The translations under genes were made by a program, and so were the position numbers. Source: JBBRHH01 sp038222915 (GTDB lineage: Bacteria > Planctomycetota > Phycisphaerae > Tepidisphaerales > Tepidisphaeraceae). From it: a stretch of DNA of 6,192 nt. The stretch is from contig JBBRHH010000385.1 of NCBI GenBank assembly GCA_038222915.1, positions 1 to 6,192 on the forward strand, read 5' to 3'. The notes under the pieces are model-generated. The model did no database searches. It saw nothing but the letters and a program-made list of their open reading frames with translations, and was not told where the DNA came from. Shown piece after piece: positions 5,909 to 6,192 of the stretch; position 1 is the first letter of the stretch; each line of letters opens with the position of its first letter.

Positions 5909-6192
5909 ATGAGCCAGATGCTCGACAGCATTCTCGGAAAGAACGGCACCATCGCGCGGCGGCTTGGGGAGCGGTATGAGTATCGGCCGCAGCAGATGGA
6001 GATGGCTTGTGCGGTGGAGTCGGCTCTTTCGGAAAAGTCGCACCTGCTGGTCGAGGCGGGGACGGGTGTCGGAAAGTCTTTTGCCTATCTGCTGCCGGCC
6101 ATCGATTATGCCGTCAGGAACAAGAAGCGCATTGTCATTTCCACCCACACGATTTCGCTTCAGGAACAGTTGATCGATAAGGATATCCCGCT
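5909..6192 (+). CDS. DinG/XPD-family ATP-dependent DNA helicase, N-terminal part (runs off right edge)
   Basis: From ATG 5909 the frame is open for 94 codons to the window edge. It carries the start of a superfamily 2 DinG/XPD-like helicase: a Q-motif-like YEYRPQQMEMA (23-33), Walker A EAGTGVGKSFAYLLPA (49-64, K56), and motif Ia STHTISLQEQLIDKDIP (78-94). Family members are about 600-900 residues, usually with an iron-sulfur cluster domain whose cysteines would lie beyond this window, so nuclease or Fe-S features cannot be judged. In-frame codons upstream run to TAG at 5843-5845 with no ATG, GTG or TTG, so 5909 is the earliest start; ATG 5918 is a weaker alternative. No Shine-Dalgarno or recognisable LexA-type box is seen. 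It is divergent from the glycan gene run and probably unrelated to it in function. Confidence 0.9.
   Translation, partial: MSQMLDSILGKNGTIARRLGERYEYRPQQMEMACAVESALSEKSHLLVEAGTGVGKSFAYLLPAIDYAVRNKKRIVISTHTISLQEQLIDKDIP

Overview
This window looks like a cell-surface glycan export locus from a Gram-negative-type bacterium. Apart from the rightmost 0.3 kb, every gene I can support lies on the minus strand. Taxonomy is only an inference. The style of the DinG-like N-terminus, an exported TPR protein with a LecA-like tail, and moderately high GC would suit Planctomycetota or a related phylum, but no marker gene settles it.

Layout, reading the minus strand from right to left: a class I SAM methyltransferase (5812-5144); a membrane-anchored or lipid-anchored thioredoxin-like protein (5147-4698, ATGA overlap); a nucleotide-sugar 6-dehydrogenase of the UDP-GlcNAc/UDP-ManNAc type (4694-3363, 3-nt gap); an exported TPR/coiled-coil protein with a LecA-like C-terminal beta domain (about 3351-2503); a 105-nt spacer with two mutually exclusive hairpins; a Wzm-type ABC-2 permease (2397-1516); a Wzt-type ATPase with a C-terminal substrate-recognition domain (1514-273, 1-nt gap); and a second methyltransferase that starts at a GTG two codons after the wzt stop and runs off the left edge (266-<1). 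Overlaps and tiny gaps suggest one or two operons, the second possibly beginning in the 105-nt spacer.

On the plus strand, a DinG-family helicase starts at 5909 and runs off the right edge. The 96-nt divergent spacer between it and the first methyltransferase holds three GATC sites at exact 10-bp spacing, plus a -10-like hexamer close to each start codon.

Working model (inference): the dehydrogenase makes an acidic nucleotide sugar for the glycan; methyltransferases modify or cap it; Wzm/Wzt exports the lipid-linked polymer, with the Wzt C-terminal domain reading the chain end; the exported LecA-like protein may contact the glycan outside the inner membrane; the thioredoxin may handle disulfides in exported proteins. 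No glycosyltransferase, RNA gene, insertion sequence or CRISPR array is visible. The most notable signals are the GC drop confined to the Wzt recognition domain, the in-frame wzt-TGA-methyltransferase junction, the unusual exported protein, and the phased GATC repeat.
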